A stretch of DNA of 38,074 bases from Thiomonas intermedia (GTDB taxonomy: Bacteria; Pseudomonadota; Gammaproteobacteria; Burkholderiales; Burkholderiaceae_C), in contig DYKQ01000006.1 of assembly GCA_020722545.1 (NCBI GenBank), positions 18,886 through 56,959 on the forward strand. The letters run 5' to 3'. Positions 26,881 to 38,074 of this stretch are shown piece by piece (within the stretch, counting starts at the first letter, position 1; the number at the start of each line of letters is the position of its first letter). Made by a program: the position numbers and the translations under genes. The notes under the pieces were generated by a model that ran no database searches, was not told where the DNA came from, and was given only the letters and a program-made list of their open reading frames with translations.

Positions 26881-28569
26881 ATGAGCTCGCCGTTTTCTCA
26901 CGGACAGACCCGCAGACCGCCGGCGCGCCCCTCGCTGCAGCCGGGCGCCGTGAGCAAGCTGTCGCGGCCGCTGCTTCTGCTCCTGTGTGCGGCCTATCTT
27001 CTTCCGGGATTCATCGGTCGCGATCCCTGGCGCACGGATGGCCTGAGTTTTGCGGTGATGTGGCAGATGGCGCAGGGCCTGACGTCCTGGTTTCATCCCA
27101 CGCTCTACGGGCAGGCGGTCAGTGGCGGCTGGCTGGCCCACTGGCTGGGGGCGGGATCGATACAACTCCTGGGTTCCTGGCTGGGGCCGGTGCTGGCGTC
27201 GCGGCTGCCGTTCATGCTGGCATTAGCGGCGAGCATGAGTCTGACGTGGTACGCCGCCTTTCACTTCGCCCGCCACGACGACGCCCAACCGGTGCGGCCC
27301 GCGTTTGGTCCGCCCATCGCTCCCAGCGACTATGCCCGCGCCATTGCCGATGGGGTGCTGCTGACCTTGCTCGCCACGCTGGGTCTGTTGGGGCGCGGTC
27401 ACGAAGCCTCGACCCAGGTCGTGCAACTCGCTGCGGTGAGCGGCATCTTGCTGGGGGTGTCGCTGCTGCCGCGAAAGCCCTGGAAATCGGCCAGCCTGAT
27501 CGCCATGGGCTTGCTGTGTCTGGCGCTGACTGCGGCGGGATGGTTTGCCCTGCTGCTGAGCTTCACGCTCGGTCTCGTGCTGTGGGGCAGTTTGCGCCGC
27601 GGCAACTGGGCACTCATGCTGGCGTTGGCGGTCGGTGTGTTGTCAGGGCTGTGGGCCGAATCGCAAATGGGATGGATGCTGCGAGGCAAATGGCCCGATC
27701 TGGACACTCTGGTCAACTTCTTTCGCATCGGGCTGTGGTTCACCTGGCCAGCCTGGCCGCTGGCCGCATGGGGCTTGTGGCGCTGGCGTGAGTCCCTGCT
27801 GGCCTGGCATCTGCGGCCCGCATGGGCCCTTGCAGCCCTGGCTTTGCTGAGCGCGCTGGCGCTGGGCAACAACGACAAGGTTTTTCTGTTGGCCCTGCCG
27901 CCCCTGGCCATTCTGTCGGGATTCGCGCTGCCGGTGTTGCGCCGCGCGGGCCTGGCGGCGATCGACTGGTTCGCCGTGCTGTTCTACAGCCTGCTGGCCT
28001 TGGTGGTCTGGGTCATGTGGTTGGCCATGTTCATCGGCTGGCCGGCCAAGCCGGCCGCCAATATTGCACGGCTGGCGCCGGGCTTTCAATTCAGTCTCGA
28101 CCCCGTCGCCCTGGCGATCTCGCTGTTCGCCACTCTGGCCTGGGGTGCGGTGGTTGTTTGGCGTACCGGCCGCCACCGTCACCCCTTGTGGAAAGGCATG
28201 GTGTTGTCGGCCAGCGGCGTAACCCTGGCCTGGGTGCTGGTGGGCAGCTTGTGGATGCCGGTTCTGAACTATGCGAGCACCTACCGCAACGTGGGGCGCG
28301 AGGTCGCGCATGCGGTGCAGAGCGCCAGCGCGCTGTCGATGCAGGTCGGCTCGCCCTGCCTGCAGCCTATGGCCATCGATCTGACCACGCAGGCGCTGAT
28401 CGGCTACTGGAGCCGACTCGATTTCTCCGCCTCGCGCACGGCGCAATGCACCTATGCGCTGGGCGCCCGCGCGCCGCTGCCTGCGTCGCAGTGGCGTCTG
28501 ATCTGGCGCGGCGGCCGTCCGGGGGATCGCGGCGGCACGCTCTATCTGTACCAACGCCTCGCGCCTTAA
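26881..28569 (+). CDS. GT-C/ArnT-like multispanning membrane protein, substrate unknown
   Basis: A 562-residue inner-membrane protein with roughly eleven hydrophobic segments and a soluble C-terminal part of about 90 residues. The first external loop reads FIGRDPWRTDGLSFAVMWQMAQG. It sits where GT39/GT83 enzymes such as ArnT have their catalytic acidic loop (PTDEGRYAEIPREM), so I take it for a distant GT-C glycosyltransferase using a polyprenyl-linked sugar. The acidic residues are rearranged (RD, TD), so activity is not assured. I chose the ATG at 26881; an earlier TTG at 26833 lies inside the terminator. No Shine-Dalgarno is seen. The MATE gene follows after 20 nt. Confidence 0.7.
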   Translation: MSSPFSHGQTRRPPARPSLQPGAVSKLSRPLLLLLCAAYLLPGFIGRDPWRTDGLSFAVMWQMAQGLTSWFHPTLYGQAVSGGWLAHWLGAGSIQLLGSWLGPVLASRLPFMLALAASMSLTWYAAFHFARHDDAQPVRPAFGPPIAPSDYARAIADGVLLTLLATLGLLGRGHEASTQVVQLAAVSGILLGVSLLPRKPWKSASLIAMGLLCLALTAAGWFALLLSFTLGLVLWGSLRRGNWALMLALAVGVLSGLWAESQMGWMLRGKWPDLDTLVNFFRIGLWFTWPAWPLAAWGLWRWRESLLAWHLRPAWALAALALLSALALGNNDKVFLLALPPLAILSGFALPVLRRAGLAAIDWFAVLFYSLLALVVWVMWLAMFIGWPAKPAANIARLAPGFQFSLDPVALAISLFATLAWGAVVVWRTGRHRHPLWKGMVLSASGVTLAWVLVGSLWMPVLNYASTYRNVGREVAHAVQSASALSMQVGSPCLQPMAIDLTTQALIGYWSRLDFSASRTAQCTYALGARAPLPASQWRLIWRGGRPGDRGGTLYLYQRLAP

Positions 28570-28589
28570 CCGCCCCTGAGCCGCTTCCC

Positions 28590-29942
28590 ATGCGTCCTAT
28601 GCGCAATCTGTTGCGTCTGGCGGTGAGTGTGCTCATTGGCCAGCTTGCCGTCATCGGCTTCGGTGTGGCCGATACGGTGATGCTGGGGCGCTTCGCCTCC
28701 ACGGCCAGTCTGGCCACTCTGTCCATCGGGCAGGCGATCTACATCACCTTGTTCGTCTCGCTCTCCGGGGTCACCCAATCCCTCTTGCCCACGCTCGGGC
28801 GAGGCTTCGGTGCGGGCCAGCCCGAGGCGGTGGGGGCCAGTTTCCGCCAGGGGCTCTGGCTGGCCGGAGGTCTTTGCGCTCTGGGCATCGCGGTGCTGCT
28901 CTGGCCGCAGCCGCTGCTGGCGTTGACCGGTCAGGCGCGCGATGCGACGGTTGATCGCTATCTGGCGATTCTCGCTCTCGGCCTGCCGGCGGCTCTCGCG
29001 TTTCGGGTGCACGCCGCGCTCAGCCAGGCGATTTCGCGCCCCTTGCTTACCGCCGCCCTGCAGATTGGGGGCCTGGGCGTCAAGCTGTTGCTCAATGCCG
29101 TGTTTCTACTGCCCGAGAAATTCGGCCTGCACGGCATGACGCCGCTGGGCGCCCAGGGCTGCGCCGCCGCCACCGTGCTGACTCAATATGGGCTGCTTGC
29201 CGTGGCGCTGCTGCAGCACCGCTACAGCGCCGCGCTGTGTCCCTATGCCGCGCTGTCGCGCTGGGACTGGCCGGACTGGAGGGCGCAAGCGCATTTGCTG
29301 CGTCTGGGCGGGCCGATCGGCCTGAGCCTGCTGGTCGAAGTGTCGGCGTTCACCTTCATGGCGCTGTTCATCGCCCGGCTGGGAGACACCGTGCTGGCGG
29401 CTCACCAGATCACCGCCAGCTTCGCCACCGTGCTCTATATGTTGCCGCTGTCCATTTCCATCGCCACCGGCTCGGTAGTGGCCCAGCATCTGGGCGCCGG
29501 CCATACCCGGGCCGCGCGGCACACGGCCTGGAGCGGCGTGGGGGCTGCTGCGCTGCTCTCCATCGTCATCGGCCTGGTCGTCTGGCTGGAGCGCGGGCGC
29601 ATCATCGGCTGGTACACCGCCGACCCGCAGGTGCAGGCCGTGGCCTATCACCTGTTCCTGTTCATCGCGCTCTACCAGGTGTTCGACGCGGTGCAGTCGA
29701 CCAGCGCCTTCATCCTGCGCTCGTACCACATCGCTCTGCTGCCCAGCATGTTGTATGCGCTGTCGCTATGGGGTGTTGGCCTGGGGGGCGGCTACCTGCT
29801 GGGATTCAATACGCTGGGCATCACCCCGCCCGCGCTGCAAGGCGCCGCCGGATTCTGGATGGGCAACACCACCGGACTGGCGATCGCGGCAAGCTGCTTT
29901 GCCGTGCTGTTGTGGCGCGCGGCTCGCAGGGCTCCAGGGTAG
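28590..29942 (+). CDS. MATE family efflux transporter
   Basis: A 450-residue inner-membrane cation/drug antiporter of the MATE family (NorM/DinF-like), with about twelve helices in two similar halves. It shows the N-terminal GQLAVIGFGVADTVMLGRF, and the second-half counterpart GGPIGLSLLVEVSAFTFMALF with LAAHQITASFATVLYMLPLSI. Substrates cannot be told from sequence. ATG at 28590, 20 nt after the GT-C-like gene, so the pair is probably co-transcribed. It converges on the minus-strand gene at 30022. Confidence 0.93.
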   Translation: MRPMRNLLRLAVSVLIGQLAVIGFGVADTVMLGRFASTASLATLSIGQAIYITLFVSLSGVTQSLLPTLGRGFGAGQPEAVGASFRQGLWLAGGLCALGIAVLLWPQPLLALTGQARDATVDRYLAILALGLPAALAFRVHAALSQAISRPLLTAALQIGGLGVKLLLNAVFLLPEKFGLHGMTPLGAQGCAAATVLTQYGLLAVALLQHRYSAALCPYAALSRWDWPDWRAQAHLLRLGGPIGLSLLVEVSAFTFMALFIARLGDTVLAAHQITASFATVLYMLPLSISIATGSVVAQHLGAGHTRAARHTAWSGVGAAALLSIVIGLVVWLERGRIIGWYTADPQVQAVAYHLFLFIALYQVFDAVQSTSAFILRSYHIALLPSMLYALSLWGVGLGGGYLLGFNTLGITPPALQGAAGFWMGNTTGLAIAASCFAVLLWRAARRAPG

Positions 29943-29955
29943 TTTTTCGGCACAC

Positions 29956-29987
29956 AAAAAAACACCGCGGACTTCGCAGTCGCGCGG
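29956..29987 (-). terminator. intrinsic terminator for the 130-aa gene
   Basis: On the minus strand an imperfect stem CCGC(GC)GACT / AGTC(C)GCGG (29987-29965, 4-nt loop with bulges) is followed by TG and seven T (29962-29956). It terminates the gene at 30022-30414. It is 14 nt past the stop of the convergent MATE gene and might serve it poorly in reverse, as the plus strand has no T-tract. Confidence 0.78.
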
Positions 29988-30021
29988 CGCCTTGGTCAGG
30001 CTGAAAAGGCCGGAGCCGACA

Positions 30022-30414
30022 TCAATCTTTGTTGTGCAGGCCCTTGGTCCAGGCTTCCATGGCTTCGTTGGCAGGGGCCATCGGCGCTTCGAGGAAGGTG
30101 ACTACAAACTTGTCGCCCATATCGGCAATGCCGATGGAACGGGGACGCACCGCCATCACCATGGGGTTGGGCAGCGCGATGCCGAAGCAGAAAATCACTT
30201 CGGCTGCGGCCTTGATCTCCGGCGCAATGGCGCCACCGATGTTGGTGGTGTGTTCGAAGTGGTCGAACACGGCGATGAATTTCACCTTGGGGTTGGCCGC
30301 GATCTTTTCCTTGAAATACGTCACCACTTCATCGACCGTGGTGTAACGCGTTTCGGATTTGGAAACTTCGGCAACGTAAACGGGATATTTTTCCTGCAGC
30401 ATGGTTTGTTTCAT
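30022..30414 (-). CDS. conserved protein of unknown function (DUF6858-like)
   Basis: A 130-residue soluble protein. I recall close relatives in beta- and gammaproteobacteria under a DUF name (DUF6858), but that name is from memory. Visible features: an N-terminal MLQEKYPVYVAEVSKSETR, FIAVFDHFEHT (about 46-56) with conserved Asp-His and His, EVIFCFGIALPNP (about 72-84) with the only Cys, AVRPRSIGI, and a C-terminal FLEAPMAPANEAMEAW. No signal peptide or membrane helix. GGAG lies 5 nt before the ATG at 30414. It is monocistronic, with its own terminator. Confidence 0.8.
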   Translation of the reverse strand: MKQTMLQEKYPVYVAEVSKSETRYTTVDEVVTYFKEKIAANPKVKFIAVFDHFEHTTNIGGAIAPEIKAAAEVIFCFGIALPNPMVMAVRPRSIGIADMGDKFVVTFLEAPMAPANEAMEAWTKGLHNKD

Positions 30415-30531
30415 GGGAACTCCGGGATGGCGCGCAGACAGGTCGGCGCTGAGGTGAATGAACAGCCGAGTAATTTACCCGGATAGAAACGTCCGCATAT
30501 CAGCATGGATCAAATTTCGCGGCGGGGGCTC

Positions 30532-34603
<4,072 letters not shown>

Positions 34604-35755
34604 TCAGCGCGGCGAGTCCAGGTCGAGGGTGATTTCAGTGAATGAGGGCGTATCGTCCTCGATCGCCTCGGCGGGCGCAGCCTGCTTGCGCAGCGTCGAG
34701 TCGTTCTCCAGACGCCAGAGCAGATTGGTCGGCGAATCGGCGTAGGCCAGCGCTTCCTCACGGCTGACCATTCCTTCCATCACCATGTTGGCCAGCGCCT
34801 GCTCGAAGGTCTGCGAGCCTTCGGCCATGGACTTTTCCATCGCTTCCTTGACGCCGGAAAAATCGCCCTTCTCGATCAACTCGCGCACGAGCTGGGTGTT
34901 GAGCATGATTTCCACCGCCGGAGTGAGTCCGCCAGAATTGGCGCGCAGCAGGCGCTGCGAGACAATGCCGCGCAGTCCCGAGGCCATGTCGTTGAGCAGC
35001 GCCGGGCGGACATCCATCGGATAGAAGCCGACGATACGGTTGAGCGCCTGATAGCTGTTGTTGGCGTGCAGCGTGGCCAGGCAGAGATGGCCCGACAGGG
35101 AGTACTGCAGGGCGGCGCTCATCGTGGCCTGATCGCGGATTTCGCCGATCATGATGCAGTCGGGCGCCTGCCGCAGCGCGTTCTTCAGCCCCACCGCCAG
35201 CGATTCGGTATCGATGCCCACTTCACGCTGGTTGACGATGGACTTGCGATTGGAGAAGAGATATTCGATCGGCTCTTCGAGCGTGAGAATGTGCCCGGTC
35301 TTGTTGGCATTGCGATAGTCGATCATGGATGCCAGCGTGGTGCTCTTGCCCGCGCCCGTTGAGCCTACCATGAGCAGCAGGCCCTGCTTTTCCATCACCA
35401 GATCGGCCAGCACGCCGGGCAGGTTGAGCGACTCCAGCGCCGGAATTTCTCCGGGGATGTAGCGCACCACCATCGCCACGCTGCCGCGCTGGCGGAACGC
35501 GCTGATGCGAAAGCTCCCCAGCCCCGGCCGCGGCAGCCCCAAGTTGAGTTCGCCGGTGCGGGTGACCTCCGCCGCCCGTTCGTGGCCCACGGCTTCAGCC
35601 AGCATCCGGAAGGGCTCCTCCGGTGTGAGAACCTGCCGGTTCACCGCCACCGCATGACCATTGATGCGGATGAGGATGGGGGCATGCGGGCTGATGTAGA
35701 TGTCGGACGCCTTCTTTTCCGCCATCAGCTTGAACAAGCGCTCCATTGCCGACAT
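34604..35755 (-). CDS. pilU: type IV pilus retraction ATPase, PilU type
   Basis: Cytoplasmic hexameric ATPase that assists PilT in retracting type IV pili. The 383-residue product starts MSAMERLFKLMAEKKASDIYI, has a PAS-like N-terminal domain, Walker A GSTGAGKST (131-139), an Asp box, Walker B-like DCIMIGEIRD, and the His box HLCLATLHANN. The C-terminus has an acidic extension (TPSFTEITLDLDSPR). The length and this tail fit PilU better than PilT (about 345). The ATG at 35755 is preceded by GGGGGAG; an earlier start would lie in dapD. It sits between dapD and dapE, with no other pilus gene in the window. Confidence 0.93.
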   Translation of the reverse strand: MSAMERLFKLMAEKKASDIYISPHAPILIRINGHAVAVNRQVLTPEEPFRMLAEAVGHERAAEVTRTGELNLGLPRPGLGSFRISAFRQRGSVAMVVRYIPGEIPALESLNLPGVLADLVMEKQGLLLMVGSTGAGKSTTLASMIDYRNANKTGHILTLEEPIEYLFSNRKSIVNQREVGIDTESLAVGLKNALRQAPDCIMIGEIRDQATMSAALQYSLSGHLCLATLHANNSYQALNRIVGFYPMDVRPALLNDMASGLRGIVSQRLLRANSGGLTPAVEIMLNTQLVRELIEKGDFSGVKEAMEKSMAEGSQTFEQALANMVMEGMVSREEALAYADSPTNLLWRLENDSTLRKQAAPAEAIEDDTPSFTEITLDLDSPR

Positions 35756-35811
35756 GACTCCCCCTTTTTTAGTGTTGGACGCCGAGATCCCGAGGCTGCG
35801 CGCAGTGCCTG

Positions 35812-36633
35812 TCAGGTCCGCAGCAGTTCGTTGATGCTGGTCTTGGAGCGCGTCTGCGCATCCACCTTTTTGACGATCACGGCGCAGTACAAGCTGTATT
35901 TGCCATCGCTGCTGGGCAGGTTGCCGCTGACCACCACCGAACCTTCGGGAATGCGGCCATAGCTCACTTCGCCGGTGGCGCGGTCGTAGATCTTGGTCGA
36001 TTTGCCGATGTAAACGCCCATCGAAATGACGCAATTGTCTTCGACGATCACGCCCTCCACCACCTCCGAGCGCGCGCCGATGAAGCAGTTGTCGCCGATG
36101 ATGGTCGGGTTGGCCTGGATGGGCTCGAGCACGCCGCCAATGCCCACGCCGCCGGACAGATGCACGTTCTTGCCAATCTGCGCGCACGAGCCCACGGTGG
36201 CCCAGGTATCGACCATCGTGCCCTCGTCCACATAAGCGCCGATATTCACATACGACGGCATGAGCACCACATTGGGCGCGATGTAAGAGCCATGCCGCGC
36301 CACGGCCGGCGGCGCCACGCGCACCCCGGTGGCGCGCATCTGCGCTTCATTCAGGTTGTGAAACTTGGTCTGCACCTTGTCGAAAAAGTGCAGATCGCCG
36401 GCCTGCATGGCCACGTTGTCGTGCAGACGGAAGCTCAGCAGCACGGCCTTTTTCAGCCACTGGTGCGTCACCCACTCGCCGCCCACGCGCTCGGCCACCC
36501 GCAGTTTGCCCACATTGAGCTGGTCGATCACATGGCTGACCGCCTCGCGCAGTTCCGCCGGCGCATTGGCCGGGCTGTATTCGGTACGTTTTTCCCAGGC
36601 TTGGTCGATAAGGGTCTGCAGTTGTTGCGTCAT
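35812..36633 (-). CDS. dapD: tetrahydrodipicolinate N-succinyltransferase DapD
   Basis: Uses succinyl-CoA to succinylate tetrahydrodipicolinate in the lysine/DAP route. The 273-residue product has an N-terminal helical domain and a left-handed beta-helix of hexapeptide repeats (for example [32 protein letters not shown], read in part, and [12 protein letters not shown]). Start ATG at 36633 overlaps the dapC stop by 4 nt. pilU follows after 56 nt. Confidence 0.97.
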   Translation of the reverse strand: MTQQLQTLIDQAWEKRTEYSPANAPAELREAVSHVIDQLNVGKLRVAERVGGEWVTHQWLKKAVLLSFRLHDNVAMQAGDLHFFDKVQTKFHNLNEAQMRATGVRVAPPAVARHGSYIAPNVVLMPSYVNIGAYVDEGTMVDTWATVGSCAQIGKNVHLSGGVGIGGVLEPIQANPTIIGDNCFIGARSEVVEGVIVEDNCVISMGVYIGKSTKIYDRATGEVSYGRIPEGSVVVSGNLPSSDGKYSLYCAVIVKKVDAQTRSKTSINELLRT

Positions 36634-37841
36634 GGTGAGGGTCTTTGTGAGTGGATCAGTTCAGAACAATAGGCGGCGATACGGCGGGCGGCTTCGACGC
36701 ATTCTTCCAGCGGGGCCACCAGAGCCATGCGAATACGACCGCGCCCCGGATTGGCGCCGCCCTGCTCCCGCGCCAGATAGCTGCCCGGCAAAACGGTGAC
36801 ATTGTATTTTTCGAGCAGCCCGCGGGAAAACTGCGCATCATCGCCCGGCGTGGCCGCCCAGAGGTAGAACCCGGCATCGGGCAATTGCACGTCGAGTACC
36901 GGCTGCAGAATCGGCAGCACAGCGGCGAATTTTTCGCGGTACAGCGCGCGGTTGTGCTCGACATGCGTTTCATCGTTCCAGGCCGCGGCACTTGCGGCCT
37001 GCACGGCTGGCCCCATCGCGCTGCCGTGGTAGGTGCGATAACGGGTGAAGGCCGCAATCAGCTTGGCATCGCCCGCGACAAAGCCGGAGCGCAGCCCGGG
37101 CACGTTCGAGCGCTTGGAAAGCGAGGTGAAGAACAGCAGATTGCGGAAGTCCGTCCGCCCCAGTTGCCATGCGGCTTCCAGTCCGCCCAGCGGTGGCCGC
37201 GCGCCGAACCAGATTTCTGAATAGCACTCGTCGCTGGCAATGACAAAACCGTGCCGGTCGGACAGATCAAACAGTAATTTCCACTCTTCCAGAGGCATGA
37301 CCGCGCCTGTGGGATTGCCCGGCGAGCAAACGTAGAGCAACTGGGTGCGCTGCCACACCGCCTCGGGCACTGCCGCCCAATCGACCGCGAAATTGCGCTG
37401 CGCATCCACCGCGGCGAAATACGGCTGCGCGCCAGCCAGCAAGGCAGCGCCCTCATAAATTTGATAGAAGGGATTGGGACAGACCACCGCGGCCCCGGCC
37501 CGGCCCGCGTCCACCACGGTCTGCGCGATGGCGAACAGCGCCTCCCGCGATCCGTTGATCGGCAGCACCTGCGTCTGCGCGTTCAGCGGCACGCCGTAGC
37601 GGCGGCTCGCCCATTGCGCGCAAGCCTCCCGCAGTTCCGCCGTGCCGGTCGTGCTCGGATAGACCGCCAGGCCGTCCAGATGGGCGGCCAGGGCGTCGCG
37701 AATAAAGGTCGGGGTGGGATGCTTGGGTTCGCCTATGCCCAGACTGATCGCAGGCCACTGCGCGGGCGCCGTCACCCCCTGGTGGAGCGCGCGCAGTTTT
37801 TCAAACGGATAGGGTTGAAGCAGATCGAGGCGAGGGTTCAC
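36630..37841 (-). CDS. dapC: N-succinyldiaminopimelate aminotransferase DapC
   Basis: PLP-dependent class I/II aminotransferase that makes N-succinyl-LL-2,6-diaminopimelate. The 403-residue product begins [19 protein letters not shown], a family start, and has the PLP-site [21 protein letters not shown] and the Schiff-base lysine in [15 protein letters not shown]. It starts with GTG at 37841; no clear Shine-Dalgarno is seen. It opens the run dapC-dapD-pilU-dapE-prmB-yheS. Confidence 0.95.
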   Translation of the reverse strand: MNPRLDLLQPYPFEKLRALHQGVTAPAQWPAISLGIGEPKHPTPTFIRDALAAHLDGLAVYPSTTGTAELREACAQWASRRYGVPLNAQTQVLPINGSREALFAIAQTVVDAGRAGAAVVCPNPFYQIYEGAALLAGAQPYFAAVDAQRNFAVDWAAVPEAVWQRTQLLYVCSPGNPTGAVMPLEEWKLLFDLSDRHGFVIASDECYSEIWFGARPPLGGLEAAWQLGRTDFRNLLFFTSLSKRSNVPGLRSGFVAGDAKLIAAFTRYRTYHGSAMGPAVQAASAAAWNDETHVEHNRALYREKFAAVLPILQPVLDVQLPDAGFYLWAATPGDDAQFSRGLLEKYNVTVLPGSYLAREQGGANPGRGRIRMALVAPLEECVEAARRIAAYCSELIHSQRPSP

Positions 37842-37877
37842 GGCAAGCGCTGGGGCGGGATGGCGGAAGGCGCTGCC

Positions 37878-37905
37878 ATTCTACGGAGCCCTGCGCAGGC
37901 GCAAA
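37878..37905 (-). promoter_or_regulatory. dapC: candidate sigma-70 promoter of dapC
   Basis: On the minus strand TTTGCG (37905-37900), a 16-nt spacer and TAGAAT (37883-37878). The -10 matches 5 of 6 positions, the -35 is weaker. Transcription would begin near 37871, about 30 nt before the GTG. The remaining DNA to 38074 shows no gene that I can support. Confidence 0.45.
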
Positions 37906-38074
37906 CCCGGCGGTGTCACAGAAATTTTCAGTCTGGCGAGCGGGTCCGCTGTCATCACGGCGCCTGGAATGGCGTTACAGAGGCAAAGGAGCCTGTCGGG
38001 CTTGAGTCGCGTAGAGCGAAAAAAGGGTGTGGGGATGGCCTGCGGCGGCGGATTTGCCGCCCCATAGCCGAAGC

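Noticed and set aside
37906-38074. gene or tRNA at the right end
   Set aside because: No tRNA-like cloverleaf and only a ten-codon frame from the ATG at 38035; a GC hairpin at 38044-38061 has no adjacent T-tract.

Overview
The window is a GC-rich, densely coded stretch of bacterial core chromosome. The products and, above all, the gene order point to a betaproteobacterium of the order Burkholderiales. The order carA-leuE-carB-greA-DUF4149-yhbY/rlmE-ftsH-folP-glmM-pstSCA and the order dapC-dapD-pilU-dapE-prmB are both arrangements I know from that order. A Thiomonas-like organism is my best guess, but this rests on recall and was not searched. I see no prophage, CRISPR array, rRNA or tRNA.

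Layout. (1) 1-141: a gene-free left edge with a perfect 8-bp palindrome and an 11-bp direct repeat, where pstB would be expected. (2) 142-5482, minus strand: folP-glmM (folate and cell-wall precursors) followed by pstS-pstC-pstA (phosphate uptake), with an intrinsic terminator between pstS and pstC. (3) 5497-8889: rlmE-ftsH on the minus strand, with a good heat-shock-type promoter in front of ftsH, and yhbY diverging from rlmE. (4) 8909-15008, minus strand: carA-leuE-carB, a strong terminator, then greA-DUF4149. (5) 15009-16120: a palindrome-rich intergenic region and an orphan tonB-like gene. (6) 16128-17759: an AidB-type acyl-CoA dehydrogenase. (7) 17889-24212, plus strand: a six-gene operon for modifying lipid A with 4-amino-4-deoxy-L-arabinose (arnT, one SMR transporter, arnB, arnC and arnA split into two genes). 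It is tightly coupled by 4-nt overlaps and contains no arnD. (8) 24274-26841: SRP RNA (ffs), trxA, rho and rpmE2, ending in tandem hairpins. (9) 26881-29942: an unassigned GT-C/ArnT-like membrane protein and a MATE transporter. (10) 29956-30414: a small conserved protein of unknown function. (11) 30532-37841, minus strand: dapC-dapD-pilU-dapE-prmB-yheS, which combines lysine/peptidoglycan precursor synthesis, a pilus retraction ATPase, a ribosomal-protein methyltransferase and an ABC-F ATPase.

How the parts work together. The Arn operon can make UDP-L-Ara4-formyl-N, attach it to undecaprenyl phosphate, flip it and transfer it to lipid A, except that the deformylation enzyme is not encoded here. 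folP, glmM and the dap genes supply folate, UDP-GlcNAc and meso-diaminopimelate. The carA-carB pair supplies carbamoyl phosphate for pyrimidines and arginine.

The most interesting features are mostly architectural. In three places an intrinsic terminator ends only 14-24 nt before the next start codon (pstS/pstC, ftsH/folP, carB/greA), which implies controlled read-through. The others are the missing arnD, the apparent break in the pst operon at the left edge, the GT-C/MATE pair, and the palindromic intergenic elements upstream of carA and tonB. I found no clearly novel multi-gene system. Most of the window is conserved housekeeping DNA.
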